A stretch of 64,000 bases of DNA from a bacterium (lineage in GTDB: Bacteria > UBP18 > UBA7526). The notes below the pieces were generated by a model that saw only the letters and a program-made list of their open reading frames with translations, was not told the origin of the DNA and made no database searches. Positions within the stretch are counted from its first letter, which is position 1. Each line of letters begins with the position of its first letter. The stretch is taken from positions 1 through 64,000 of the forward strand of contig JAUWYL010000002.1 in NCBI GenBank assembly GCA_030615855.1. Reading direction: 5' to 3'. Both the position numbers and the translations under genes were made by a program. Of the stretch, positions 1 to 7,217 are shown piece by piece.

Positions 1-741
1 TATTCTTGCCCTTATTTTCTTCCTCATATCCCGTACATAGGGGTCATCGATATTTAAAATGGCAACATCATCCTTCCCCAGGGTATACATCAGCTCGGCC
101 TTTGCTAAGGCCACCCTCTCTACATTGCCCAGATACTGTAAGTGAACCTCTCCCACATTGGTCATCACCCCGATCTTGGGAGAGGAGATCCTGGTGAGTC
201 TTTCGATCTCTCCTAAGGCACTCATCCCCAGCTCTAAGACGGCAACCTCATGCTTCCGAGAAAGGCGAAATAGGGTCAGGGGAACCCCGACCTCATTATT
301 GAAGTTCCCTTGGGTTTTTAAGACAGAGAGCTCTAAAGAGAGGATGGAGGCGATCATATCCTTGGTGGTCGTCTTACCCGTTGACCCGGTCACAGCAACT
401 ACTGGTAGATCGAACTTCTCCCGATAGTATTTAGCGATCTGGCCCAAGGCTTTCAAGGTATCCTTTACTAAAATGGTAACGGGTGACGGACGATGGACGA
501 CGGACGACGGACGACGGCGTCCTGGTAATTTAGAGATTAAAATTCCAGAGGCGCCTTTGCCCAGGACTTCCTGAAGGAAGTCTTGGCCATCATATCTCAA
601 TCCCTTTAAGGCAACGAATAACTCGTCCCTCTTTATCTTGCGGCTATCAGTAGAGATTCCAGAGATCTCTCTCTTTAGATCTCCCTGGATCAGTCTCCCT
701 CCAGTAGCCTCTAGTAATTCCCTAACCTTTAGCTTCTCCAT
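1..741 (-). CDS. murF: MurF, UDP-N-acetylmuramoyl-tripeptide--D-alanyl-D-alanine ligase (partial, C-terminus off window)
   Basis: The frame is open to the window edge, giving the first 247 residues. MurF is a cytoplasmic ATP-dependent ligase that adds D-Ala-D-Ala to the UDP-MurNAc-tripeptide. The Mur ligase N-terminal domain covers about residues 1-85. The ATP-binding loop GSTGKTTT is at about 119-126, followed by the family's GNFNNEVG stretch (145-152) and the LGMS and TNVGEVHL segments. The ATG at 741 has a purine-rich upstream region (GCAGGAGAG). It follows murE in the usual dcw order. Residues about 73-88 are encoded by a period-7 repeat (nt 478-524) giving an Arg/Ser/Pro/Val-rich loop that MurF does not normally have. 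The identification is firm; only the C-terminal part is unseen. Confidence 0.95.
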   Translation of the reverse strand, partial: MEKLKVRELLEATGGRLIQGDLKREISGISTDSRKIKRDELFVALKGLRYDGQDFLQEVLGKGASGILISKLPGRRRPSSVVHRPSPVTILVKDTLKALGQIAKYYREKFDLPVVAVTGSTGKTTTKDMIASILSLELSVLKTQGNFNNEVGVPLTLFRLSRKHEVAVLELGMSALGEIERLTRISSPKIGVMTNVGEVHLQYLGNVERVALAKAELMYTLGKDDVAILNIDDPYVRDMRKKIRARI

Positions 742-858
742 CTCTCCTGCTTACTTTCATTTTACATTGAACATTGAACATTAAGCATTGAGCATTTTGC
801 ACTTTGCATTGAACTTCTGCCCTTTCACCGTTTCCCCGTTTCTCCCTTTCTCCGCTTC
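742..858. repeat. Spacer array between murE and murF: two short-period repeat families
   Basis: The whole spacer is repetitive. Around 762-815 there are degenerate 7-mers of the form ACATTGA/GCATTGA/GCATTTT. Around 856-890 there is a TTTCTCAC-type 8-mer run that also encodes the last residues and stop of murE. No promoter or terminator is visible, so murE and murF are probably co-transcribed through it. Confidence 0.75.
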
Positions 859-2337
859 TCACTTTCTCACTTTCTCACCTGCTCCCTGCCTCAAGATTTC
901 CCTGGCAACTTCTCTATCGTCGAAGGAAAGAACCTGGGTTCCAATGGTTTGGGTGGTCTCATGCCCCTTTCCTGCGACTAAGACTAGGTCTCCTGAACCT
1001 GCCTCTTCTATTGCCTTCCTGATGGCCTCCTTCCGATCGAGGATGATGGTATATCTCCCCCCTCCCCTCTTCATCCCTACCTCAATGCTTGAGGCAATAC
1101 TCAAAGGCTCCTCACTCCTGGGATTATCATTGGTGATTATGGTGTAGTCGCTATATTGTGCTGCCACCTCACCCATCAAGGGCCTCTTCGATCTATCCCG
1201 ATCCCCGCCACAGCCAAAGACTAAGATTATCCTTCCCTTTGTCAATTCCCGACAGGTTGAGAGCATATTCTCTAAAGCGTTGTCTGTATGGGCATAGTCA
1301 ATGATCATCCAGAAGTCCTGGCCCTCATCGATCCTCTCAAACCTTCCCGGGATATTCTCTACCCTCTCCAGGCCCTCCTTAATGGCAGTGGGAGGGATTT
1401 TCAGAAGAAAAGCAACCCCGATGGCAGCCAAGGCATTGTAGATGTTATGCTTTCCGGGAAGAGGGAGGTCAATATTCAGATCTCCTCCTTTTGTCTTCAC
1501 CTTAAAACTACTCCCTTTTAGGCTTAGGTTTATTCTCCTCGCCCTGACATCTGCCTCTTTCTCTATCCCATAGGTTAAGATGGAACAGGGGATTCTTTTC
1601 CTCAGGTAATTGCTCTTGGGATCATCGATGTTTATGACGGCGAAGGCTCTCTTCGCCAGCCTGGTAAAAAGCTTGGTCTTCGCCTCTAAGTAATTCTCTA
1701 CTGTCTGGTGGAAGTCGAGATGATCGATGGATAGATTGGTGAAGACCGCTATGGAGAAGTGCACATTTTCAATGCGGGAGAGCTGGAGGGAGTGGCTTGT
1801 GACCTCCATCACCGCATATTTGATTTTCTTCTCTACTAGCTGACTGAGTAGGGACTGAAGATCGAGTGACTCCGGGGTAGTGATCTGGGCGGGGACGGTT
1901 TTACTGCCTATCTTGTGGGCAATGGTACCCAAGAGGCCACAACCCCTCTTATCTGCGGTCAAAATGGCCTCGATAAGATAGGAGGTGGTGGTCTTCCCAT
2001 TGGTACCCGTAATCCCGATGAGTCTAATTTTCCCTGAGGGGTGATGATAGAATCTATCTGCCAAAAGGGCCAGGGTCTTCCTGGTATCTGGCACCCGAAT
2101 CCCGGTTACCCCTTCTCCTAGAGAGACCCCCTTCTCCATGACTACTGCCCGTGCTCCCTTGAGAAGGGCTTCGTTTATGAAGCGGTGACCATCAGTCCGG
2201 AAGCCGGGAATAGCAACAAAGAGTGAATTCCTTTTCACTTTTTTAGAATTATAAGAAATTCCTCTGATCTCTATATCCTGGGGACCGAAGACCTCCTTCT
2301 CCTTTAAGGCCTCCAGTAATTCACTTAGTTGAACCAT
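859..2337 (-). CDS. murE: MurE, UDP-MurNAc-L-Ala-D-Glu:meso-diaminopimelate ligase
   Basis: 492 residues, normal for MurE. It adds the third amino acid to the UDP-MurNAc-dipeptide in the cytoplasm. The P-loop GITGTNGKTTT starts at about residue 108. The middle domain carries TTPESLDLQ and MEVTSHSL. The C-terminal domain carries the substrate-specificity motif DNPR (in TNDNPRSEEP), which in characterised MurE enzymes marks meso-DAP rather than lysine. The ATG at 2337 follows GAGGGCGGA, part of the GAGCGAAGCGAGG motif seen before several starts in this window. The last residues (GAGEKVRK) are encoded by the flanking short repeat, so the array seems to have replaced the original end. Confidence 0.97.
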   Translation of the reverse strand: MVQLSELLEALKEKEVFGPQDIEIRGISYNSKKVKRNSLFVAIPGFRTDGHRFINEALLKGARAVVMEKGVSLGEGVTGIRVPDTRKTLALLADRFYHHPSGKIRLIGITGTNGKTTTSYLIEAILTADKRGCGLLGTIAHKIGSKTVPAQITTPESLDLQSLLSQLVEKKIKYAVMEVTSHSLQLSRIENVHFSIAVFTNLSIDHLDFHQTVENYLEAKTKLFTRLAKRAFAVINIDDPKSNYLRKRIPCSILTYGIEKEADVRARRINLSLKGSSFKVKTKGGDLNIDLPLPGKHNIYNALAAIGVAFLLKIPPTAIKEGLERVENIPGRFERIDEGQDFWMIIDYAHTDNALENMLSTCRELTKGRIILVFGCGGDRDRSKRPLMGEVAAQYSDYTIITNDNPRSEEPLSIASSIEVGMKRGGGRYTIILDRKEAIRKAIEEAGSGDLVLVAGKGHETTQTIGTQVLSFDDREVAREILRQGAGEKVRK

Positions 2338-2565
2338 TCCGCCCTCGCTTCGCTCGGAAGTAAACAGTTAACAGTAAAAAAGTATGAAAGTGTAGAAGCA
2401 GAAGAGTATCAGATCACCAGAATATCAGATGGAGAGGGTCAGTTATCAGAAGGTCAGATTGAAAAAAATGAATCTGGTATTCTGAATTCTCATTCTGATG
2501 TTTTGATACACTGATGTTCTATGGCTTCGCTGGTTACTACAAACGTTGCCGTTCAGTGTTTAACC
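2338..2565. repeat. Inverted short-repeat arrays between ftsI and murE
   Basis: One arm has ATCAGATCACCAGAATATCAG-like units (about 2405-2460). The other has the inverted form with TCTGGTATTCTGA and CTGATGTT units (about 2470-2518). Outside them lie GTAAACAG/TAACAG units. An apparent 61-residue frame here is repeat-derived and not considered a gene. No promoter is evident. Confidence 0.7.
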
Positions 2566-4527
2566 CTACCGGGATGCAAACCAGACGGTACATTCCTTCA
2601 CCCCCTTTAAGGAAACTCCAGGGGAAGGTTTCTGCTTTATCACTCGACCGCTACCAATGAAGTTTGGCTTCAGATTATAATTACTCAAGATGCGAAATGT
2701 CTCTCTCATACTCTTGCTCTTTAGATCGGGCATCTTTCCTCTTCCCTCAATCCCCATTTCTTTTACCTTTGGATCCATATCAGAGAGGCTCACTCTTATA
2801 ATCTCCCCAGCAGAACCCTTCCCGGGAGGGACGTTCAGGTAGTGAAGGGTTCTCTGGGCGACCTCCCTAAATACCGGGGCAGCGATCAGGCCTCCATAAT
2901 GGACCATTCTTCCTTCGTAGGGAAGACCCTTCGGCTCATCAACTACTACCAGGATGAGAATCCTGGGATCATCTGCTGGGACCCAACCGAGGAAGGAGGC
3001 CACCGTCTTATCCTGGCTATACCTCCCGGTTCTAGGGTCTACCTTCTGGGCGGTGCCTGTCTTTCCCGCTACCTCATAGCCCGGAACCTGGGCCCTGGTG
3101 CCCGTACCCCTAAGTATCACCCCTTTGAGAATATCAGTGAGCCTATAGGCTGTCTCCTGGGAGATGACCCGACGCATAGGGATGGACTCAAACTCCTTTA
3201 CTACCCTACCCTCTTTGGAAATAATGGCCTTCACTACCCAGGGTCTCATCAAGACCCCCCCATTGGCTATGGCACTGGCGGCAGTAGCCAGCTGGATAGC
3301 GGTAACCGATATCTCCTGACCGATGGGTAAGGCAGCCATGGAGAGGCCTGACCACTGTCTTGGTTTCCTCAAAACCCCCCGCACCTCCCCCGGAAGGTCG
3401 ATCCCGGTCAGGAAACCGAAGCCGAAGGAACGCAGGTATTCATAGAGCTTTAAAGGGCCCAGCCTCTGACCGAGCTTAATAGTTCCTATATTGGAGGACT
3501 TCTCTATTACCTCAGGAAAGGTGAGCCACTCATACTTTTTGATGTCGTGGACCACATGGTCTTTAGAGACGCGCAGGGCACCCTTCTCACAGTAGAACCT
3601 CTCTTCATATTCTACCACATCTTCTGCTAAGGCTGCTGCAGCAGTAACGAACTTCAATGCCGAACCGGGCTCGAAGAGGTCGGTTATTGCCCGGTTGCGC
3701 CGAATATAGGGGGGGTAATCTTTAAATCTATTGAGGTTATAGGAGGGCTGATTGGCCAGGGCCAGTATCTCGCCCGTCTTGGGATCCATGACGATGATGG
3801 TGGCACTCCTTGCTCCTTGCTCCTCATAGACCTTCTCCAGTTCCCTCTCCGCGATATACTGGATGGACTCGTCTATGGTGAGGATAGTATCATAGCCGCC
3901 AGAGGGAGGATAGAAGCGATATTCTCCGGATAAGACACTCCTTCCCCGAGCGTCCCGGGTGCTCAAGAGCCAACCCGGGGCCCCCTTAATATACTGATTA
4001 TAGAGAAGCTCTATTCCTTCCAGACCTTGGTCATCAAGTCCGGCAAAGCCCAATAGGTGACAGGCAAGAGTTCCCTTAGGGTAGAGGCGCTTGCTCTCTT
4101 CTGTTAACCCAATACCATTAGAGATGCCGAACCCTTTGATCTCTTCTGCCAAATCCTTTGGTATCTTCCTCTCCAGCCAGACAAAGTTTTTCCCTTTATT
4201 GAGTTTCTCTAAAATCTGGGAAGGAGTCTTCTTCAAAACCGGGGAGAGTCTTCTTGCAATTTCTTCTTTATTCTCCATCTCTCTAGGAAGGGCATAGAGA
4301 GAATCCAGGGAAAGACTCACCGCTAACTTGCGCATCCTTCTATCATAGATTATCCCTCGCTGGGGCTCAATTTTGATAGTTCTCTTCTGTTGGCTGTGGG
4401 CCTTTTCTTGTAGTTCAGGTGATTTAATTATTTGGAGGTAGGCCAGGCGGATAGTTAAGGTGAGGAGAAAAATGAAGAGGAAGAAGAAGATCAGGCTAGC
4501 CCGAATCCTCTGGCCCCTTTCAAACAT
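2566..4527 (-). CDS. ftsI: FtsI/PBP3-type peptidoglycan D,D-transpeptidase with C-terminal PASTA domain
   Basis: 653 residues. Class B penicillin-binding protein that cross-links septal peptidoglycan, anchored by one N-terminal membrane helix (about 11-30). The dimerisation (pedestal) domain follows. The transpeptidase has all three active-site motifs: SxxK at about 289-292 (SALK), SxN at about 344-346 (SSN) and KTG at about 489-491. Residues about 590-653 form a PASTA-like domain beginning MPDLKSKS. PASTA on a division PBP is common in Gram-positives and in SpoVD-type proteins, and also occurs in several deep-branching phyla. It sits directly downstream of ftsL with no gap, in the conserved dcw order. 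Confidence 0.95.
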   Translation of the reverse strand: MFERGQRIRASLIFFFLFIFLLTLTIRLAYLQIIKSPELQEKAHSQQKRTIKIEPQRGIIYDRRMRKLAVSLSLDSLYALPREMENKEEIARRLSPVLKKTPSQILEKLNKGKNFVWLERKIPKDLAEEIKGFGISNGIGLTEESKRLYPKGTLACHLLGFAGLDDQGLEGIELLYNQYIKGAPGWLLSTRDARGRSVLSGEYRFYPPSGGYDTILTIDESIQYIAERELEKVYEEQGARSATIIVMDPKTGEILALANQPSYNLNRFKDYPPYIRRNRAITDLFEPGSALKFVTAAAALAEDVVEYEERFYCEKGALRVSKDHVVHDIKKYEWLTFPEVIEKSSNIGTIKLGQRLGPLKLYEYLRSFGFGFLTGIDLPGEVRGVLRKPRQWSGLSMAALPIGQEISVTAIQLATAASAIANGGVLMRPWVVKAIISKEGRVVKEFESIPMRRVISQETAYRLTDILKGVILRGTGTRAQVPGYEVAGKTGTAQKVDPRTGRYSQDKTVASFLGWVPADDPRILILVVVDEPKGLPYEGRMVHYGGLIAAPVFREVAQRTLHYLNVPPGKGSAGEIIRVSLSDMDPKVKEMGIEGRGKMPDLKSKSMRETFRILSNYNLKPNFIGSGRVIKQKPSPGVSLKGVKECTVWFASR

Positions 4528-4896
4528 CTAATCTCCCCCAGAAGGATCTTGGATGGAGGTGATATCCAACAAGATGATCTCCCCCTCCTTTGAAGGCTCA
4601 AGACCGAGACGAGACCGGGCGATTTCCTCTATCCTTTTCAGGGATCTCAAGTGCGAGGTCTTAATCTCCAGCTCTCGATTCCTATCCATTAGGGTCTTTC
4701 TCTCTTTCTCTTTCTTCCCCAATTCATAACCGAGCTCTCTAATCCGGAGGTGCTGCCAGAGATAGAGGAAGACGAGGGATACCAGGAGTAGTGCGTGGCC
4801 AAGATATAGGAGGAACCCGCGAATCCTAAATCTTGCCCTCTTCTTCTGGGGAAGGCCGGGAATCTCGTAATAGCCCCTCTGTAGTATTCTTCCCAT
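4528..4896 (-). CDS. ftsL: FtsL-like cell division protein
   Basis: 122 residues. A basic cytoplasmic N-terminus leads into one membrane helix (about 28-46), then a leucine/charged coiled coil (about 48-100) ending in the IEEIARSRLGLEP signature typical of FtsL/DivIC-family proteins. FtsL bridges FtsB/DivIC and FtsWI at the septum. Its position between rsmH and ftsI is the classical one, and the stop abuts the ftsI start. An overlapping 79-residue frame in another register is a shadow. The family is divergent, so identification rests on topology and synteny. Confidence 0.88.
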   Translation of the reverse strand: MGRILQRGYYEIPGLPQKKRARFRIRGFLLYLGHALLLVSLVFLYLWQHLRIRELGYELGKKEKERKTLMDRNRELEIKTSHLRSLKRIEEIARSRLGLEPSKEGEIILLDITSIQDPSGGD

Positions 4897-5781
4897 TTAG
4901 ATCCTTTCTCCAGCCCTGAGTTTTGCACTTCGCGAACGGGGATTCGTTCTTATTTCCTCTTCCCGGGGAGTAATGGGCTTCTTGGTGAGGATTTTTAGCC
5001 TTCCCTGGCAGGCAAATTCCTTGAAAGAGTTCTTTACTATGCGGTCCTCTAAGGAATGGTAAGAGATAATAGAGATTCTTCCCTTTTTCTTTAAGGAGTC
5101 CACTGCCTGGGGCAGGGCCTCCTTTAGATTCTCCAGCTCCCTATTTACTTTAATGCGTAGGGCCTGAAAGGTCCTGGTGGCGGGATGGATCCTTCCCCGG
5201 TAAGGAACGGCCCTTTCAATGATCTCTGCCAATTGACTAGTAGTAGTAACTGGCCCCTTCTCCCTTTCCCTTACAATTGCTCTTGCGATCCTCTTCGCCC
5301 ACCTCTTTTCCCCAAACTCATAGATTATATTCTGTAAGTCTTCATAAGAGGTTCTATTAACTAAGTCTGAGGCATTAATCTTCTGGGCCTTATCCATGCG
5401 CATATCCAATGGGCCCTCTTTCAAAAAACTGAAACCCCTCTCCTTTCTTGAAAGTTGTGCGCTGGAGACCCCAAGGTCAAATAGAATCCCATCCACCTTC
5501 CCTATTCCTTTCTCTCTTAGTATCTTCTCTAAATTTGTGAAGTTGCCCCAGACCAGGATCACCCTCTTCCCAAAGGAGGCTAGGCGCTTCCTCGCCGCCA
5601 CAAGAGCATCTTGATCCTGATCGATTCCCAAAAGGATACCAGCTGGCCCCAGATTCTCAAGAATTTTTTCTGCATGTCCTCCCTCCCCTATGGTGCAGTC
5701 AACAATTATCTTATTCTCTTCTTTGAGGTTTAAATATTCTATTACCTCATTTAATAGGACCGGTACATGTTCTATATTCAT
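4897..5781 (-). CDS. rsmH: RsmH (MraW), 16S rRNA m4C1402 methyltransferase
   Basis: 294 residues. SAM-dependent N4-methylation of C1402 in the ribosomal decoding site. The SAM-binding motif DCTIGEGGHAEKIL is at about 29-42. The family signatures FDLGVSSAQL and GFSF lie at about 100-120, and YHSLEDRIVK is near residue 240. The C-terminus NPRSRSAKLRAGER is diagnostic. It ends directly at the ftsL start. Between it and mraZ are a terminator and a repeat-filled spacer. A weak TTGACT/TATAAA pair with only 15 bp spacing (5907-5933) might be its own promoter. Confidence 0.97.
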   Translation of the reverse strand: MNIEHVPVLLNEVIEYLNLKEENKIIVDCTIGEGGHAEKILENLGPAGILLGIDQDQDALVAARKRLASFGKRVILVWGNFTNLEKILREKGIGKVDGILFDLGVSSAQLSRKERGFSFLKEGPLDMRMDKAQKINASDLVNRTSYEDLQNIIYEFGEKRWAKRIARAIVREREKGPVTTTSQLAEIIERAVPYRGRIHPATRTFQALRIKVNRELENLKEALPQAVDSLKKKGRISIISYHSLEDRIVKNSFKEFACQGRLKILTKKPITPREEEIRTNPRSRSAKLRAGERI

Positions 5782-5975
5782 TACATAAAATAGGCCTCAC
5801 TCCGTTCGGCAGGACGTAGATTCAAACAGATGTGAGCGGATTCATACGGACTCTTTACTGACTATTTTATCCGTTTACATCTGCCATAATCCGTTTGCAT
5901 CCCTTCTTTATAATCTGTGATTAGACGAGTCAAGCGGGGCGCGTCGTCATAATTTATTCAAATTCTGGAGCTGTA
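5782..5975. repeat. Repeat-filled spacer upstream of rsmH
   Basis: Contains a CTCACTCCGTTCGG motif next to the rsmH start (the CTCGCTTCGCTCGG family), then ATCCGTTTACATCTG/ATCCGTTTGCATC units about 5872-5902 with an inverted counterpart GAGCGGATTCATACGG at 5842-5857. A weak promoter-like pair occurs at 5907-5933. Otherwise nothing recognisable. Confidence 0.55.
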
Positions 5976-6002
5976 AAATAAAAAAGCCCCCTTATCGGGG
6001 GC
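5976..6002 (-). terminator. Rho-independent terminator after mraZ
   Basis: On the minus strand a GCCCCCG-ATAA-GGGGGC hairpin (5986-6002) is followed by a TTTTTTATTTT run (5976-5985). It begins four nucleotides after the mraZ stop. It would separate mraZ from the rest of the division cluster or act as an attenuator, which is unusual because mraZ and rsmH are normally co-transcribed. Confidence 0.88.
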
Positions 6003-6007
6003 AGAGA

Positions 6008-6439
6008 TCATATTCCCAGATCTACTAACTTCTGAGCGATCTCCTCAAAGGATCTCTCGCTTCTCTCTAAGTATTCCTCCCAGCTCCTCTTTGCCCAGAT
6101 CTCGATCCTATTCAGGGCACCGATAATGACTACTTCTTTCTCGATTCGGGCGTATTGGGCGAGGGGTTTGGGAATGAGGAGGCGACCCTGTCTATCCAAT
6201 CTGGACTCTACTGCTCCTGAAACCAGAAGACGTAAGAAGCTGCGCGCCTCCCTCTGGGCCATGGGGAGTTCTCTAATCTTCTTCTCTAATCCCTTCCATT
6301 CATCCAGAGGATAGAGGAAGAGACACCTGTCCAGACCGCGGGTAAGAACAAAGGGGGTAATCTTCTTTCCCCTTAGTTTTGCTGGTAGGACGAGGCGGCC
6401 TTTCTGGTCTAGAGAGTATCTATACTCCCCTAAATACAT
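6008..6439 (-). CDS. mraZ: MraZ, transcriptional regulator of the division/cell-wall cluster
   Basis: 143 residues with two SpoVT/AbrB-like MraZ repeats. The first has the DQKGRLVLPAKLR signature (about 11-23) and the second has SRLDRQGRLLIPK (about 79-91). MraZ binds direct repeats in its own promoter and represses the dcw operon in characterised bacteria. The promoter at 6644-6672 and the triple box at 6610-6634 lie upstream, leaving a structured leader of roughly 170-190 nt. The ATG at 6439 follows CGGGGTGCAAG, a weak ribosome-binding site that may be paired in a leader hairpin. Confidence 0.97.
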   Translation of the reverse strand: MYLGEYRYSLDQKGRLVLPAKLRGKKITPFVLTRGLDRCLFLYPLDEWKGLEKKIRELPMAQREARSFLRLLVSGAVESRLDRQGRLLIPKPLAQYARIEKEVVIIGALNRIEIWAKRSWEEYLERSERSFEEIAQKLVDLGI

Positions 6440-6600
6440 CTTGCACCCCGAAAAATCCGCCGAAGGCGGACTACGGGGTAGACCCGTGGTCGCAAAGCGA
6501 CTTTACGGGTCACCCCAAAGGATGGCCCCTCTCGTAGGGCCCCTCTCAATATATCTTAACCCCCGGAGCCCAATGGGCTCCGGGGGTGCCCAGGACTAAT
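6440..6600 (-). promoter_or_regulatory. Structured 5' leader of mraZ with three predicted hairpins
   Basis: Read on the minus strand there is a near-perfect hairpin with CCCCCGGAGCCCA arms (6561-6587), then GACCCGT...ACGGGTC (6483-6515), then ACCCCG...CGGGGT enclosing a TCCGCC-TTC-GGCGGA stem (6449-6480). The last hairpin includes the only SD-like bases before the mraZ ATG. No U-run follows the first hairpin, so it is not a standard terminator. It could regulate translation or simply be a dispersed palindrome. Confidence 0.45.
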
Positions 6601-6609
6601 TAATTAAGA

Positions 6610-6634
6610 CCCACTTTCTCCCACTTTTTCCCAC
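6610..6634 (-). promoter_or_regulatory. MraZ operator: three GTGGG boxes at 10-bp spacing
   Basis: On the minus strand GTGGG occurs three times (6630-6634, 6620-6624, 6610-6614), exactly ten bases apart, just downstream of the -10 element. MraZ in characterised bacteria binds TGGG(N) direct repeats separated by five bases. The match indicates autoregulation. Confidence 0.88.
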
Positions 6635-6643
6635 TCGCTGAGT

Positions 6644-6672
6644 ATGATATACCACAAAAACCCATTTGTCAA
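6644..6672 (-). promoter_or_regulatory. Sigma-70 promoter of mraZ
   Basis: TTGACA (-35, 6667-6672), a 17-bp spacer, then TATCAT (-10, 6644-6649). The MraZ boxes begin ten bases downstream, so a bound repressor would block the start site. Confidence 0.88.
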
Positions 6673-6692
6673 GTCTTTTTTTAAAAAATTTT

Positions 6693-6724
6693 TAAAAAAG
6701 AAGGCCCCGAGCAATCGGGGCCTT
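6693..6724 (-). terminator. Rho-independent terminator of rnpB
   Basis: Hairpin AAGGCCCCGA-TTGC-TCGGGGCCTT (6701-6724) followed on the minus strand by a CTTTTTTAAAAA run. It lies immediately 3' of rnpB. Confidence 0.9.
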
Positions 6725-6726
6725 CT

Positions 6727-7131
6727 GAAGTAGATCTATAAGCCGGGTCCTGTAAACGCTGATTACCGCAGATTTTTAGCGCTGATTACCGCAGATTAAA
6801 TCCGCGGCCTTCTGCGTATCGATCCGCGTAAATCCGCGTCTCGATGATCATTTGTCTAGTCCGACCATTACTGGACGGATCAAGCAGCCAACCCGGGAAT
6901 AATAACGAGACGGGCCGTCTCTCTCCCTCTATTTGGCCTTGCTCCGCGTAGAGATTGCCTCGTTTCACCCCTCCCCGGCAAAAATCGGGGAGGACTCGTC
7001 TCTGTGGCTCTTATCCGTCCGTCCCTTTTGGGGACGGAGACGGGTGTTACCCGCTACGCTGCCCTGTGGAGCCCGGACTTTCCTTCCGTCCGTCATACTT
7101 ATGACGGACGGACGATCATCCGATCTACTTC
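6727..7131 (-). ncRNA. rnpB: RNase P RNA, class A, with a repeat insertion
   Basis: Catalytic RNA that matures tRNA 5' ends. The minus strand shows the conserved core: GGAAAGTCCGGGCTCCACAG near the 5' side, the GTAAC.CCC element, GGAGCAAGGCCAAATAG in the centre, CCCGGGTTGGCTGCTTGA, and the 3' ACAGGACCCGGCTTAT pairing with the start. The 5' GAAGTAGATC pairs with the 3' GATCTACTTC, defining both ends. Between GACAAATGATCATCGAG and ACAGGACCCGG, where E. coli has only a few bases, there are roughly 90 extra nucleotides (about 6754-6845) made of the CTGATTACCGCAGATT/ATCCGCG repeats found in spacers. Confidence 0.93.
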
Positions 7132-7137
7132 ATAAAT

Positions 7138-7166
7138 ACTATATCATAAAAAGGAGGATTTGTCAA
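7138..7166 (-). promoter_or_regulatory. rnpB: Sigma-70 promoter of rnpB
   Basis: TTGACA (7161-7166), a 17-bp spacer and TATAGT (7138-7143), six bases before the mapped rnpB 5' end. The -35 directly abuts the hairpin that ends the upstream RNase H gene. Confidence 0.9.
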
Positions 7167-7217
7167 CCCCGCCCCTTTTACTTTGAAGTATTTCTCCGTA
7201 GCAGAAAGGGGCGGGGT
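7166..7217 (-). terminator. Hairpin at the 3' end of the RNase H gene (terminator-like, no U-run)
   Basis: Arms ACCCCGCCCCTTT (7166-7178) and AAAGGGGCGGGGT (7205-7217) form a 13-bp stem with a 26-nt loop. The right arm overlaps the stop codon. No T-run follows on the minus strand; instead the rnpB -35 begins, so it is at best a partial terminator. Confidence 0.5.

Noticed and set aside
5907-5933. Promoter for rsmH
   Set aside because: TTGACT and TATAAA are only 15 bp apart; kept as a note and not annotated as a promoter.
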